DNA from: SZUA-547 sp963669315
GTDB lineage: Bacteria > Pseudomonadota > Alphaproteobacteria > Rhodobacterales > Rhodobacteraceae
Direction of reading: 5' to 3'
DNA: 64,000 nucleotides
Assembly (NCBI GenBank): GCA_963669315.1
Contig: OY770021.1
Span: 1,054,001 to 1,118,000 of the forward strand
The notes beneath the pieces were generated by a model. It was not told the origin of the DNA, searched no databases, and was given only the letters and a program-made list of their open reading frames with translations. Position 1 is the first letter of the stretch. Each line of letters opens with the position of its first letter. Shown here piece after piece: positions 51,938 to 60,243 of the stretch. Both the position numbers and the translations under genes were made by a program.

Positions 51938-53107
51938 ATGGCCACTGTTTGGGAACAGATCCAGGAAAAACGGAAGAGCGTCGAAGCGCTCAAAGAGATG
52001 TACCGGACCACCTACGCCAAAGCGATGGCCGATGGCGAGCTTTCGGATCAGGAGAAGGCGCAACTCGCGACGATCGACGCCGGGGTCAATAAAGCTCAGG
52101 GCATCGTCAAAGGGCTGGAGGATGAGTTCGAGGCCAACAAGAAAAAGTGGGATGGTCGGGCGAAGGACAAAACTGCGCTGCAGAGACAAGAAGAAGAACT
52201 TCTGGATTGGGGGGAGCCGAAGTACGACAGCATAAAAGTAATAAGCAGCGCCATGAACCAAGAAGCAGTTGCGATGGCATGGCTAAACGCTATCGATAAA
52301 CTTGACAGAGCGATGGCGGTTACCAAGCCACTCTACGACGAATACAAGAAACAACTTCCGTTCCGGGAAAAGTACAACGAAAATCACGGCAAGATCGAAG
52401 AATCGCGAAAAACCCACGGCAAATCCAACTTCTCTAAAAAGGAAAGCCTCGCCAATTCGCTAACTGCGGTCGATAATTCATTGAAAGCTGCGGAAGATTC
52501 GGCTGAAGACCGGAAATTCGATGACGCCTGCCGCCACTTGGGTTCGGCTAAGGCGACGGCCGACGACATCGGCAACGAAATCAAGGAACTCAGAACGAAG
52601 CATGACGAGTGCGTCTCCAAGTTCGCAGATATCAAGGCCCAAGTCGCGATATACGGCGCTTCCAAATACAAAACCGTTCAGGCGATGAACGAGAAGTTCG
52701 CGGCGAACGAAGGCGTGGTCGCCAACTTCATGGAGCAGTATGACTACGATCGCGCACTGACCGAGATCGAGCACTCCATGAAGACGGCGGTCGCGCAGAT
52801 GAAGGCCGAGCATGAGAGGCTGGAGCAGGAAGAGACGGATTGGAAGGAGACTGATCCAGCGCTTCAGGAAGCCAAAAAGAAAGCTGAAGAGGTCAAGGAG
52901 TTCAGCGGCGAAGACGTCGACACTAAGGCCAGCGAAGCCAGCGGCAAGGCCGCGGAGGAAGATTTCAAAGCGGCCACCGAGCAAGCCAAACAAGGCGTTC
53001 AGGATGCCGAAGCCGCCCATCAGGAGATGCAGCAGAAGAAGGCGGCGCGCTCCAGCGAGATGGACGATTTGCAGAAGAAGATCGACGACCTTCTTGCAGC
53101 GATCTAA
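51938..53107 (+). CDS. coiled-coil array protein B
   Basis: The 389-residue, almost wholly helical protein starts MATVWEQIQEKRKSVEALKE. An N-terminal helical hairpin has the motif ADGELSDQEKAQL, then VKGLEDEFEANKKKWDGR. The middle holds AMAWLNAIDKLDRAM and KQLPFREKYNE, and KYKTVQAMNEKFA at about 246-258. The last part is EVKEFSGEDVDTKASEA, and the ending is ARSSEMDDLQKKIDDLLAAI. No membrane segment. Its first 36 bases are nearly identical to those of gene C. It resembles no family I can name; it is an array paralog of C, D and E. Confidence 0.78.
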   Translation: MATVWEQIQEKRKSVEALKEMYRTTYAKAMADGELSDQEKAQLATIDAGVNKAQGIVKGLEDEFEANKKKWDGRAKDKTALQRQEEELLDWGEPKYDSIKVISSAMNQEAVAMAWLNAIDKLDRAMAVTKPLYDEYKKQLPFREKYNENHGKIEESRKTHGKSNFSKKESLANSLTAVDNSLKAAEDSAEDRKFDDACRHLGSAKATADDIGNEIKELRTKHDECVSKFADIKAQVAIYGASKYKTVQAMNEKFAANEGVVANFMEQYDYDRALTEIEHSMKTAVAQMKAEHERLEQEETDWKETDPALQEAKKKAEEVKEFSGEDVDTKASEASGKAAEEDFKAATEQAKQGVQDAEAAHQEMQQKKAARSSEMDDLQKKIDDLLAAI

Positions 53108-53161
53108 CGGCCGAATGGCCCGCTACGCCATTTAACAGGGATTAGAACCGGGAGAGCCGAG

Positions 53162-54334
53162 ATGGCCACAGTTTGGGAACAGATCCAGGAAAAACGGACC
53201 AAGGTCGAAGAGTTTCAGGGAACCTTTCAGACCGCGAGGACGAAATTCGCAGCCGACGGCGAGATCGATGCGGACGAGCAGGCCAAGCTGGACAAAATCA
53301 CCAGCAGCCTCAACGCCGCCAAGGCCAAGGTCAAAGAGCTGGAATCGGAGTTCAAGGCCAACAAGGCGAAATGGGAAGGCCGCGACGGTGATTACCAGAA
53401 CCTGAAGAAGCAGTATGACGAACTGGACGATTGGGAGGATCCGATCTGCCCCAATCTGAAGAAAACGCTGAACGAAGCCGGCAAGAATTCAAGAGCGATG
53501 GCGTGGCTCGACGCAATCGCTGAACTCGATAAAGGCATCGCTCTCGTGAAGGCACCCTACCAAGAATACCAGAAGCAAAAGCCTTTTGAAGAACAGTATA
53601 ACGAGCGGCACGATAAGATAAGAGAAAGAGGAGATGACAAAACCCGGCATAGATTTGCGAAGAAAGAAGATATCGCCCAGTCATTGTCGACGTTCGAAAC
53701 ATTGATGACATCGGCGGCGAGCGCCGCTGAAAATCGAAAATACGACGACGGGTGCCGCTTTCTGGATAACGCTGAGAGCACCGTTGGCGACGTCGAAACT
53801 GAAATCAAAGACCTGACGGAGAAGCATGATCAGGTGTCGAAGGAGCTCGCCAGCGTGCAGGGGGACGCGGCTCTCTACGCGGCGTCCAAATACAAGACCG
53901 TTCAGGCGCTGAACCAGAAAATGGCCGAGTTCGAGTCCAGGATCGCCGGTCATGTGGCGGCGTATGAGTATGATTTCGCGCTTTCGGTTCTTGAAATCAC
54001 CCGGAACGCCCTCAACGAAATGAAGGCCGAACAGGAGAAGCAGGAAAAACAGGAAGGCGATTGGGACAAGAAGCAGACAGACGTTCAAGCGGCTCAGGAA
54101 AAGGCCGAAGAAGTAAAGGAATACAGCGGCGTAGATGTCGGAAAGACGGTCGAGGAAGCCGGAAAGGCCGCTTCCGAGCAGAACTACGAGGAGGCCACCG
54201 AGCAAGCGGAGCAAGGCGCCGCGGAGGCCGAAGCAGCCCACCAAGAGATGCAGAAGAAAAAGGCGGAACGATCCAGCAAGCTGGACGATATCCAGAAGCA
54301 AGTCGCAGACATGCTCGCGGAACTCGCCGATTAA
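53162..54334 (+). CDS. coiled-coil array protein C
   Basis: The 390-residue close paralog of protein B runs from MATVWEQIQEKRTKVEEFQG through ADGEIDADEQAKLDKI, KWEGRDGDYQNLKKQYDELDDW, AMAWLDAIAELDKGIALVK, KQKPFEEQYNERHDKIRE, YDDGCRFLDNAESTVGDVE and SKYKTVQALNQKMAEFESRI to ERSSKLDDIQKQVADMLAEL. The DGEIDADE segment looks like half an EF-hand or a TerB-type acidic turn, but full metal-binding signatures are lacking. 54 bases after gene B, with the same leader CGGGAGAGCCGAG. Cytoplasmic as far as the sequence shows. Function unknown. Confidence 0.78.
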   Translation: MATVWEQIQEKRTKVEEFQGTFQTARTKFAADGEIDADEQAKLDKITSSLNAAKAKVKELESEFKANKAKWEGRDGDYQNLKKQYDELDDWEDPICPNLKKTLNEAGKNSRAMAWLDAIAELDKGIALVKAPYQEYQKQKPFEEQYNERHDKIRERGDDKTRHRFAKKEDIAQSLSTFETLMTSAASAAENRKYDDGCRFLDNAESTVGDVETEIKDLTEKHDQVSKELASVQGDAALYAASKYKTVQALNQKMAEFESRIAGHVAAYEYDFALSVLEITRNALNEMKAEQEKQEKQEGDWDKKQTDVQAAQEKAEEVKEYSGVDVGKTVEEAGKAASEQNYEEATEQAEQGAAEAEAAHQEMQKKKAERSSKLDDIQKQVADMLAELAD

Positions 54335-54381
54335 GCGACGCGCCGCGCTGATCAATCTTTATATTCTTCGGGAGAGCCGAA

Positions 54382-56613
54382 ATGTCAGACGAAACCGTTT
54401 GGGACAAAATTCAAGCCAAGAGCAAAAAGGTTGAAGAGCTGGACGCTCTTTATGAGAAGACCAAGAAAGATTTCAGTGCTGACGGCACCATAGACGCGGA
54501 TGAGCAAAAAAAGCTCGATGAAATCAAGAACGGCATCGCAACCGCGAACACGAAGATCAAAGCGCTAGAGACCGAATTCAAGGCCAACAAGAAGAAGTGG
54601 GAAGGCCGCGCTTCGGACCTCGCGAAAGTCAAAAGCCAGCGTGACGAACTAACGGATTGGGACCCTGACGTCGATATTCTCGGCGACATCGACGAGACGA
54701 TCGCAAACGCCGAAGGCAACGCCACGGATATGTCGTGGTTGTGGGCGATCGACGATCTCGATCAGGCGATGGCCTATGTTGAAGCGCCGTACAAGGAATA
54801 CCAGAAACAGCTTCCGTTCCGCGATGAGTACAACCAGGACTACCCGAAACTGGTCGCCCGTCTCGATAAGCTGTGGCAGCACGAATACAGCGAGATCGAC
54901 AGCATCAGCCAAACCCTTGAAGCGGCCGCCAGACCGATTGAAAGCGCCGAGGACGCGGCGAAGCACCTGCGGTATGACGACGCCTGCCGGTATCTGAACG
55001 ACGTCAAGGACTCGCTCGACGACGCTGATGGCGACATCAAGGAAATGAAGGTAAAAGAGGACAAGTGCATCGCCGAGTTGAACAGCCTGATCGGCGATGC
55101 GGCGATCTACGCAAAGTCGAAATTCGATTCCGTTCAGGAGATGAACGAAGCCTTCGAGGGCATGCGCGAAGAGATTCAGTCGCAGCTCGACGCAACGGAG
55201 TTCGACAAGACTCTTGCGGAGCTCAAGGTCGCCCGCAAATTGCTCGACGAGATCATCGCCGAGGAAAAGGCCAAGGAAGCGGAGAAGGCGTCCTACGATA
55301 GCAAGGAAGGCGTTCTCAACGACTGCAACAACAAAATCAACGAGGTGGCCGGCACGACGCTTGAAATTAGCAAAGCGGTCGTCAGCACGGCCTCTTCGCT
55401 GGTGAAGGCGGCTGCCGACATCGCCACCGACGCCGCCAAGCAGGACTGGAAAGGCGCGGCAGAGAAAATCGATGGCCTGAAAACCGACGCCGAAGAACTC
55501 TACAAGTCGTTTGGCGACGAGAAGAAGAAGGCTGAGGAGAAGAAGGCCTGGGACGACCGAGTGGGTGACGTCGCCGAGTTGAAGGCGGAGACCGCGCTAC
55601 TGGTCGAGTGGGAAATCGATAAGGCCAGCGACGTCCGAAAGACCATCGAGGACGCCGAAAAGAAAGCCGGCGCCGAGCAATACGTCGAGGCCGTGGCCGC
55701 GCTAGACAAGGCGACGGCGGATATCGAGCCCCTTAAAGAAGAGCTCGATGAAGAGAAGAGAGCCGAGCTGGAATATAAGGGACTGAAGGCCTCGTTCGAC
55801 GCCGAGCTAAAACAGATCAAGGCGAGTAAATTCGCAGGCAGCGCGGCCGTCAAAACGATTGTCGACCAGATCCAGGCCATCGTGGAGCCCATCGCCGAGC
55901 ATGTGGCCGGCAAGCAGTTCAAGCTGGCCAAGGAGGTCATCGAAAGCGCAGCCGAGCTGGTTAAGAAAGCGCTGGATGAAGTCACGCGGCTGATAGGCGT
56001 CCAGAAATCCGCATCAGATCTCTACGACTCCGTGAAGGACAAGCTTTCCAAGGCCAGTGAAAAGGCCTTTGAATCGCTGAAGGATATCCATGAGGCGACG
56101 AAAAAGGCGGCGGACGAAGTCGGGAAGAAGGTCGAGAGCGTCGATGATCCGGACGACACGTTGATCGCAGCGCGCGACGCCTCGTCCAAGGGCGACGAGC
56201 TCATCAAGAAATACGAGGAAAAGCTTCTTGAGCAGCAAAGCTGGGACAAGAAGGAGAAGGATCTGGAGGCCGTCGAAAAGACCATCGAAGAGCTGAAGAA
56301 GATGAACAGCTCGTCGGCCGACGAGTTGCGGAAAGAGATGGCCGCGGCCAATGAAAACGCGAAGACCGAGAAATTTGAAGAGGCCGTCAAACAGCTCGAA
56401 GACCTGAAGAACAAGGCCAAAGAGGCGATGGAGGAGGAGGAAGAAGCGCTTCAGATGGCCTCGGAAGAGGAAGAAGAGGTGCAGATGTCCTCGGACGAGG
56501 AGGAGGAGGCCGTTCAGCTTTCCGATCAGCAGAAAAAAGAACGCGAAGAGGAAATGGACGACATCGAAAAGCAGCTGGATGAAGTTGAGAAAGTTGTCTC
56601 TGAACTCAGCTGA
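54382..56613 (+). CDS. coiled-coil array protein D with acidic VQM repeats
   Basis: The 743-residue protein keeps the array design over its first 300 residues: SDETVWDKIQAKSKKVEELD, ADGTIDADEQKKLDEI, KWEGRASDLAKVKSQ, KQLPFRDEYNQDY, RYDDACRYL and KSKFDSVQEMNEAF. Further long helical segments follow. Near the end (about 684-715) an acidic run is repeated three times (EEEEALQMAS, EEEEEVQMSS, DEEEEAVQLS), and the final helix (EMDDIEKQLDEVEKVV) corresponds to the tails of A, B and C. Similar acidic-VQM runs are known to me from DUF4157-type proteins of extracellular contractile injection loci. No membrane segment. Confidence 0.75.
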   Translation: MSDETVWDKIQAKSKKVEELDALYEKTKKDFSADGTIDADEQKKLDEIKNGIATANTKIKALETEFKANKKKWEGRASDLAKVKSQRDELTDWDPDVDILGDIDETIANAEGNATDMSWLWAIDDLDQAMAYVEAPYKEYQKQLPFRDEYNQDYPKLVARLDKLWQHEYSEIDSISQTLEAAARPIESAEDAAKHLRYDDACRYLNDVKDSLDDADGDIKEMKVKEDKCIAELNSLIGDAAIYAKSKFDSVQEMNEAFEGMREEIQSQLDATEFDKTLAELKVARKLLDEIIAEEKAKEAEKASYDSKEGVLNDCNNKINEVAGTTLEISKAVVSTASSLVKAAADIATDAAKQDWKGAAEKIDGLKTDAEELYKSFGDEKKKAEEKKAWDDRVGDVAELKAETALLVEWEIDKASDVRKTIEDAEKKAGAEQYVEAVAALDKATADIEPLKEELDEEKRAELEYKGLKASFDAELKQIKASKFAGSAAVKTIVDQIQAIVEPIAEHVAGKQFKLAKEVIESAAELVKKALDEVTRLIGVQKSASDLYDSVKDKLSKASEKAFESLKDIHEATKKAADEVGKKVESVDDPDDTLIAARDASSKGDELIKKYEEKLLEQQSWDKKEKDLEAVEKTIEELKKMNSSSADELRKEMAAANENAKTEKFEEAVKQLEDLKNKAKEAMEEEEEALQMASEEEEEVQMSSDEEEEAVQLSDQQKKEREEEMDDIEKQLDEVEKVVSELS
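56431..56526 (+). repeat. three short tandem repeats coding acidic EEEE-(V/L)Q(M/L) units
   Basis: Three units of 30-33 bases (56431-56463, 56464-56493, 56494-56526) encode Glu-rich runs, each followed by LQMAS, VQMSS or VQLSD. The repeats lie in the disordered linker before the last helix of array protein D. Confidence 0.8.
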
Positions 56614-56657
56614 CGATGCGTATCTGAACCCAACTTTCCGCGAATGAGGATTCTAAG

Positions 56658-58874
56658 ATGAGCGAACTTCTCGCCAATATCGACAAAGCCGAAGCCAAGC
56701 TGAGCGAACTGGACAAGATTCTGAAGGAAACCCGAAAGAAGTTTGAGCAAGATGGCGTCATCACAAAAGATGAAGAGAAAAAGCTCGAAGAACTAGAGGC
56801 GAAAATTCGGACTGCGGAGGACAAGGTTTCCAGCGCCAGGATCGATTACGGGGTCTACGAAGAGAAGTGGAATAGCAAAAGCGGCGACCTGGTGGAATTA
56901 CAGGCGGTCGCAGCCGAATTGAAGGAATGGGAGAAGCCGGCCGCGGGCGAGATTGAAAAGGCCCTGGCCGAGATCGCGGATCTGGCGAAAAAAGGCTGGT
57001 GGAAAAAAGCGATCGATGCACTGGAAGCGGCGGAAAAGAAGGCTGAACAGCCTTATGCCGAAATTGAAAAGCAACGCCCTTTCAAACTTCAGTACGAAAC
57101 AAACTCCACATACACGCAGAAGCGATACGAGAAAGTTCAGGACTCCGAATACAGCGGCGCGAAGCCCGTGCAAGACGCGGTCGACGCGGTCGACAAATGC
57201 CTGGCCGATGCTTTCAAGTCAGAGAAGGCGCGGGACTATGAAAACGCACTGAAGGATCTCGAGGGTGCAGACAATGCGCTCGACAAGGTTGAGGAGGCGA
57301 TCAAGCAGCTCGAGGTCGCGCACGACACGTATTTGGTGAACCGAGAGATGCTTGACGAGCGCCTCGACAAGCTTAGAAATCACGAGTGGCAGTCTGACGT
57401 CGTCACCAGAGCGGTCAGTCAGATAGAGAACAATATGGGCGCGGTCGACGGCGCCGCTGACGCGCATGATTACGACAATGCGAACGACCTGTTAGCCATC
57501 GGATTCGACTATCTTGACGAAGCGGAAAAAGACATCGCCGCGAACTCGCCGGACGACATGCCGACGAAAAAGGTCACGATGCCGGACGGGAAGGTTCTTG
57601 CCTTCACGGATAAGGAGTTTGAAGAGCGCAAGGCCGAGATCTGCAAACAGCTCAAGAACGGACCTGTGCGCGCGCTGAATCTCGCGGCCGAAATCCTCAA
57701 TGACTGTTGGAACCACTACAAAGAACTTAATGACGACCAGTGGTTCGTCTCCGGTGTAGTGGAGGCCATCTCCTTCGCCGATATGCCGAAACGCACGACG
57801 ATTGATAACGCCTTGAAGGCAGCAAAACAGGTCGAAAGCGCGGTAAATGCGAGCGATATAGACACGTTTCTGAAGATCTGCCCTGGCGCGGAGAACCAGG
57901 TGAATGATGCCTCCGCGAAGATGCAGGAGTACCAGGCGAGAGTCGAACTAGGCGGCACAATCGCCATCACAACGCTAGAGTTCACCAAGACCGCGTCGTT
58001 TGTATTCGTCGGCGTTTTTGCAGGTCCGGCGGTGGGCGCGGTAGCGGGAACCGGCGTCGTCGCTTCTGCGGTAATCGGCGGTGCTGCCGTCGCTGCAACG
58101 CAGTCTTCCGCGACAGAGGTCGGCCACTATATCGCGGGCACGCCTGGATGGACGCCGGGGCAGGCGGTCTCCAATGTGCTGATCGACACTAGCGTAGGCG
58201 CAATTACAGGGCTTATCGCCAAGGGCGGTAGCTCGGACGTCGCAAAAGCCGTCACCGCTAAAGTCGCAGCCAAACTGGCGGCGCAGAAGGGCTTCGAGCG
58301 TCTCAGCAAGAACGCGATCGCAAAGGTCGCCGCCTTCTTGCTGAAGGAGGGCGCAAAACAGGCGCTGGAGGACGCGGTCAAAGATGTGGGCGCCATGCTG
58401 AAAGGCGACCCAAAAATGACCATGGAAGTGTTCGTCGAGAACATCGCGACGAATTTCCTGAAGGGAATGGCTTTGGGTTCAGTCGGCAAGGTGGTCGACA
58501 AATTCGCGGAAGGCGCGATCGAGAAACTCGCGGCGTCCGACATGGCCAAGATCGAGGAAGTCGCCCTCAAAGAGACGCTCAACCAGCTCGACCCGGAGGT
58601 CAAGAAAGAGTTCTACGATCAGGTTCAGGAGCGCACGAAGGAACTGGCCGAAAAATATGTCGGCGACATGATCAAGAAAAACGGAGAGTTGTTCGTTGAG
58701 AAGGTCCTTCCCGACTACAGCGGACCATTTGATCCAAAGGCTATAGACAAGGCGATCCGTGACTACATGTTCTCGTCCCCAGAGATGAAGGAAGCCTTCA
58801 ACAAGACCGCCGCGCAAGTCGTGAAAGAGTTCAACGAAAAGGCGGAAGCCGCGAAGGAGAAAGAGTCGACCTGA
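56658..58874 (+). CDS. coiled-coil array protein E with hydrophobic Gly/Ala-rich region
   Basis: The 738 residues are helical at the N-terminus, with array-type features: QDGVITKDEEKKLEEL, KWNSKSGDLVELQAVAAEL, KQRPFKLQYETN and DYENALKDLEGADNALDKV. A short domain near 290-315 (KKVTMPDGKVLAFTDKEFEE) is followed by helices. Residues about 435-505 are hydrophobic and Gly/Ala-rich (ASFVFVGVFAGPAVGAVAGT; GAAVAATQSSATEVGHYIAG; DTSVGAITGLIAKGG). The rest is amphipathic helix. Such a module resembles the membrane-active or pre-toxin segments of large effectors. No signal peptide, and the tail differs from A-D. Confidence 0.72.
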   Translation: MSELLANIDKAEAKLSELDKILKETRKKFEQDGVITKDEEKKLEELEAKIRTAEDKVSSARIDYGVYEEKWNSKSGDLVELQAVAAELKEWEKPAAGEIEKALAEIADLAKKGWWKKAIDALEAAEKKAEQPYAEIEKQRPFKLQYETNSTYTQKRYEKVQDSEYSGAKPVQDAVDAVDKCLADAFKSEKARDYENALKDLEGADNALDKVEEAIKQLEVAHDTYLVNREMLDERLDKLRNHEWQSDVVTRAVSQIENNMGAVDGAADAHDYDNANDLLAIGFDYLDEAEKDIAANSPDDMPTKKVTMPDGKVLAFTDKEFEERKAEICKQLKNGPVRALNLAAEILNDCWNHYKELNDDQWFVSGVVEAISFADMPKRTTIDNALKAAKQVESAVNASDIDTFLKICPGAENQVNDASAKMQEYQARVELGGTIAITTLEFTKTASFVFVGVFAGPAVGAVAGTGVVASAVIGGAAVAATQSSATEVGHYIAGTPGWTPGQAVSNVLIDTSVGAITGLIAKGGSSDVAKAVTAKVAAKLAAQKGFERLSKNAIAKVAAFLLKEGAKQALEDAVKDVGAMLKGDPKMTMEVFVENIATNFLKGMALGSVGKVVDKFAEGAIEKLAASDMAKIEEVALKETLNQLDPEVKKEFYDQVQERTKELAEKYVGDMIKKNGELFVEKVLPDYSGPFDPKAIDKAIRDYMFSSPEMKEAFNKTAAQVVKEFNEKAEAAKEKEST

Positions 58875-59177
58875 TCGCCATTGGCTGCATGAAGCGCAAC
58901 GCCACCCCCTGCCCCCGCCACGGTTGATTAACATCTTCGGTCGGCTATGGTCTTTCTTGAGCGTGCGAGACGCTAGACGGTCTTGTTTGGGTTACATCAT
59001 TGGCTCTGATCGACCGTTGAGCTTCCGCGCAATGTCAGATCGCATCCCGCCTTCGGGGTATGCGCCATAAAATGCGAGTTTCCGGCGCCTGAGGCCATGT
59101 TCGCCCGACAGCGCCCAAGATCGCAACGCCAGACGGTCGGTAAGCGCCGACATCGTCCAGAAGCTTAGGGAGTTTTC
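58875..59177. other. spacer before the glycine betaine operon
   Basis: 303 bases. It holds the end of the array and the promoter region of the binding protein gene. The only coding candidate is the small reverse frame at 58992-59153. No T-tailed hairpin was found after the array stop. Confidence 0.4.
58992..59153 (-). CDS. possible small protein, unknown
   Basis: The 53-codon reverse frame starts at an ATG (59153) and encodes a basic peptide with LRSWALSGEHGLRRRKLAFY and then GAYPEGGMRSDIARKLNG. The composition is protein-like, but there is no strong ribosome site and I recognise no family. It may be chance. Confidence 0.3.
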   Translation of the reverse strand: MSALTDRLALRSWALSGEHGLRRRKLAFYGAYPEGGMRSDIARKLNGRSEPMM

Positions 59178-60173
59178 ATGCAACGTTTCGTCTTCGCCGC
59201 CACATTCGCGGCCGGCGCCGCCATGTCCGCCACCGCCAACGCCGCCTGCGACAGAGTCACCATTTCCGATATGAACTGGGCCTCGGCCACTCTGATGGCG
59301 CATGTCGACGCTTTTATTCTTGAGCATGGTTATGGCTGCGAGGTGGAGATCGTCCCCGGCGACACCATGCCGACCGGCGCCTCGATGGTCGAAAAGGGCG
59401 AGCCGGACGTGGCACCGGAGTTCTGGATCAGCAATTTTAAGGAAGCGCTGGCGAAAGGCGTTGAGGAAAACCGTCTGGCCGTGCTGGGCGACGCGTTGTC
59501 CGATGGCGGCGAAGAAGGGTTCTGGGTTCCCGCCTATCTGGTGGAGAAAGATCCGTCTCTCGCCACAATCGAGGGCGTGATAGCCAACGCAAAGATGTTC
59601 AAGCACCCTGAAGACCCTGATCGGTCGGCCTTTATGAACTGCCCCGCCGGCTGGGGCTGCCAGGTGTCGAGCACCAATCTTTACACCGCCCTGAAGCTGG
59701 AAGAGGCTGGGTTTGACAGCGTAGACCCCGGTTCCGGCGCGGCGCTGGCGGGCTCCATCGCGAAGGCCTATGAACGTCAGGAGCCCTGGTTCGGATACTA
59801 CTGGGCGCCGACCTCCGTTCTGGGCAAGTACAAGATGGTCAAAGTTGATCTCGGCGCGATGGATGAAGAGCATTTCTTCGCGTGTCTAAGTCAGGAAGAC
59901 TGCGAGAACCCCAAGCCATCCAACTACCCGCCTTCGCCGGTTAAAACTCTGTCTGTGGCGGATCTGGCCGACCGCACGCCGGAAGGCGCCGCCTATCTGG
60001 CCAAGCGCGGCTACACCAACGAGACCATGAACGGGCTTCTGGCGTGGGTAGAGGACGAACAGGCCGATGGCGAGGTCGCCGCCGAGCACTTCCTGACCAC
60101 GCATCCTGACATCTGGGAAAGCTGGGTCACTCCGGACGCGGCAGGCAAGATCAAGGCGGCGCTCGGCGGCTAG
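59178..60173 (+). CDS. glycine betaine/proline ABC transporter substrate-binding protein
   Basis: The 331-residue OpuAC-type protein has a signal peptide ending at SATANAA. It shows the marks of the quaternary-amine binders: VTISDMNWASATLMAHVDAF, VPGDTMPTGASMVEKGEPDV and WISNF, plus aromatic ligand-cage candidates (WFGYYWAPTSVLGKYKMV). It supplies betaine-like osmolytes to the membrane part encoded next. Similar to ProX. First gene of a three-gene operon. ATG at 59178. Confidence 0.9.
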   Translation: MQRFVFAATFAAGAAMSATANAACDRVTISDMNWASATLMAHVDAFILEHGYGCEVEIVPGDTMPTGASMVEKGEPDVAPEFWISNFKEALAKGVEENRLAVLGDALSDGGEEGFWVPAYLVEKDPSLATIEGVIANAKMFKHPEDPDRSAFMNCPAGWGCQVSSTNLYTALKLEEAGFDSVDPGSGAALAGSIAKAYERQEPWFGYYWAPTSVLGKYKMVKVDLGAMDEEHFFACLSQEDCENPKPSNYPPSPVKTLSVADLADRTPEGAAYLAKRGYTNETMNGLLAWVEDEQADGEVAAEHFLTTHPDIWESWVTPDAAGKIKAALGG

Positions 60174-60243
60174 CGATCGCCCTGCCCCGTCACAGAGCGG
60201 CGGGGACTGCGTGAACTGATCCAAGAAATAAAGCGGGTGACCG

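Noticed and set aside
58992..59873. 293-codon reverse frame across the betaine-binding gene
   Set aside because: Most of it is antisense to a well-supported gene; only its last 53 codons lie in the spacer and are listed separately with low confidence.
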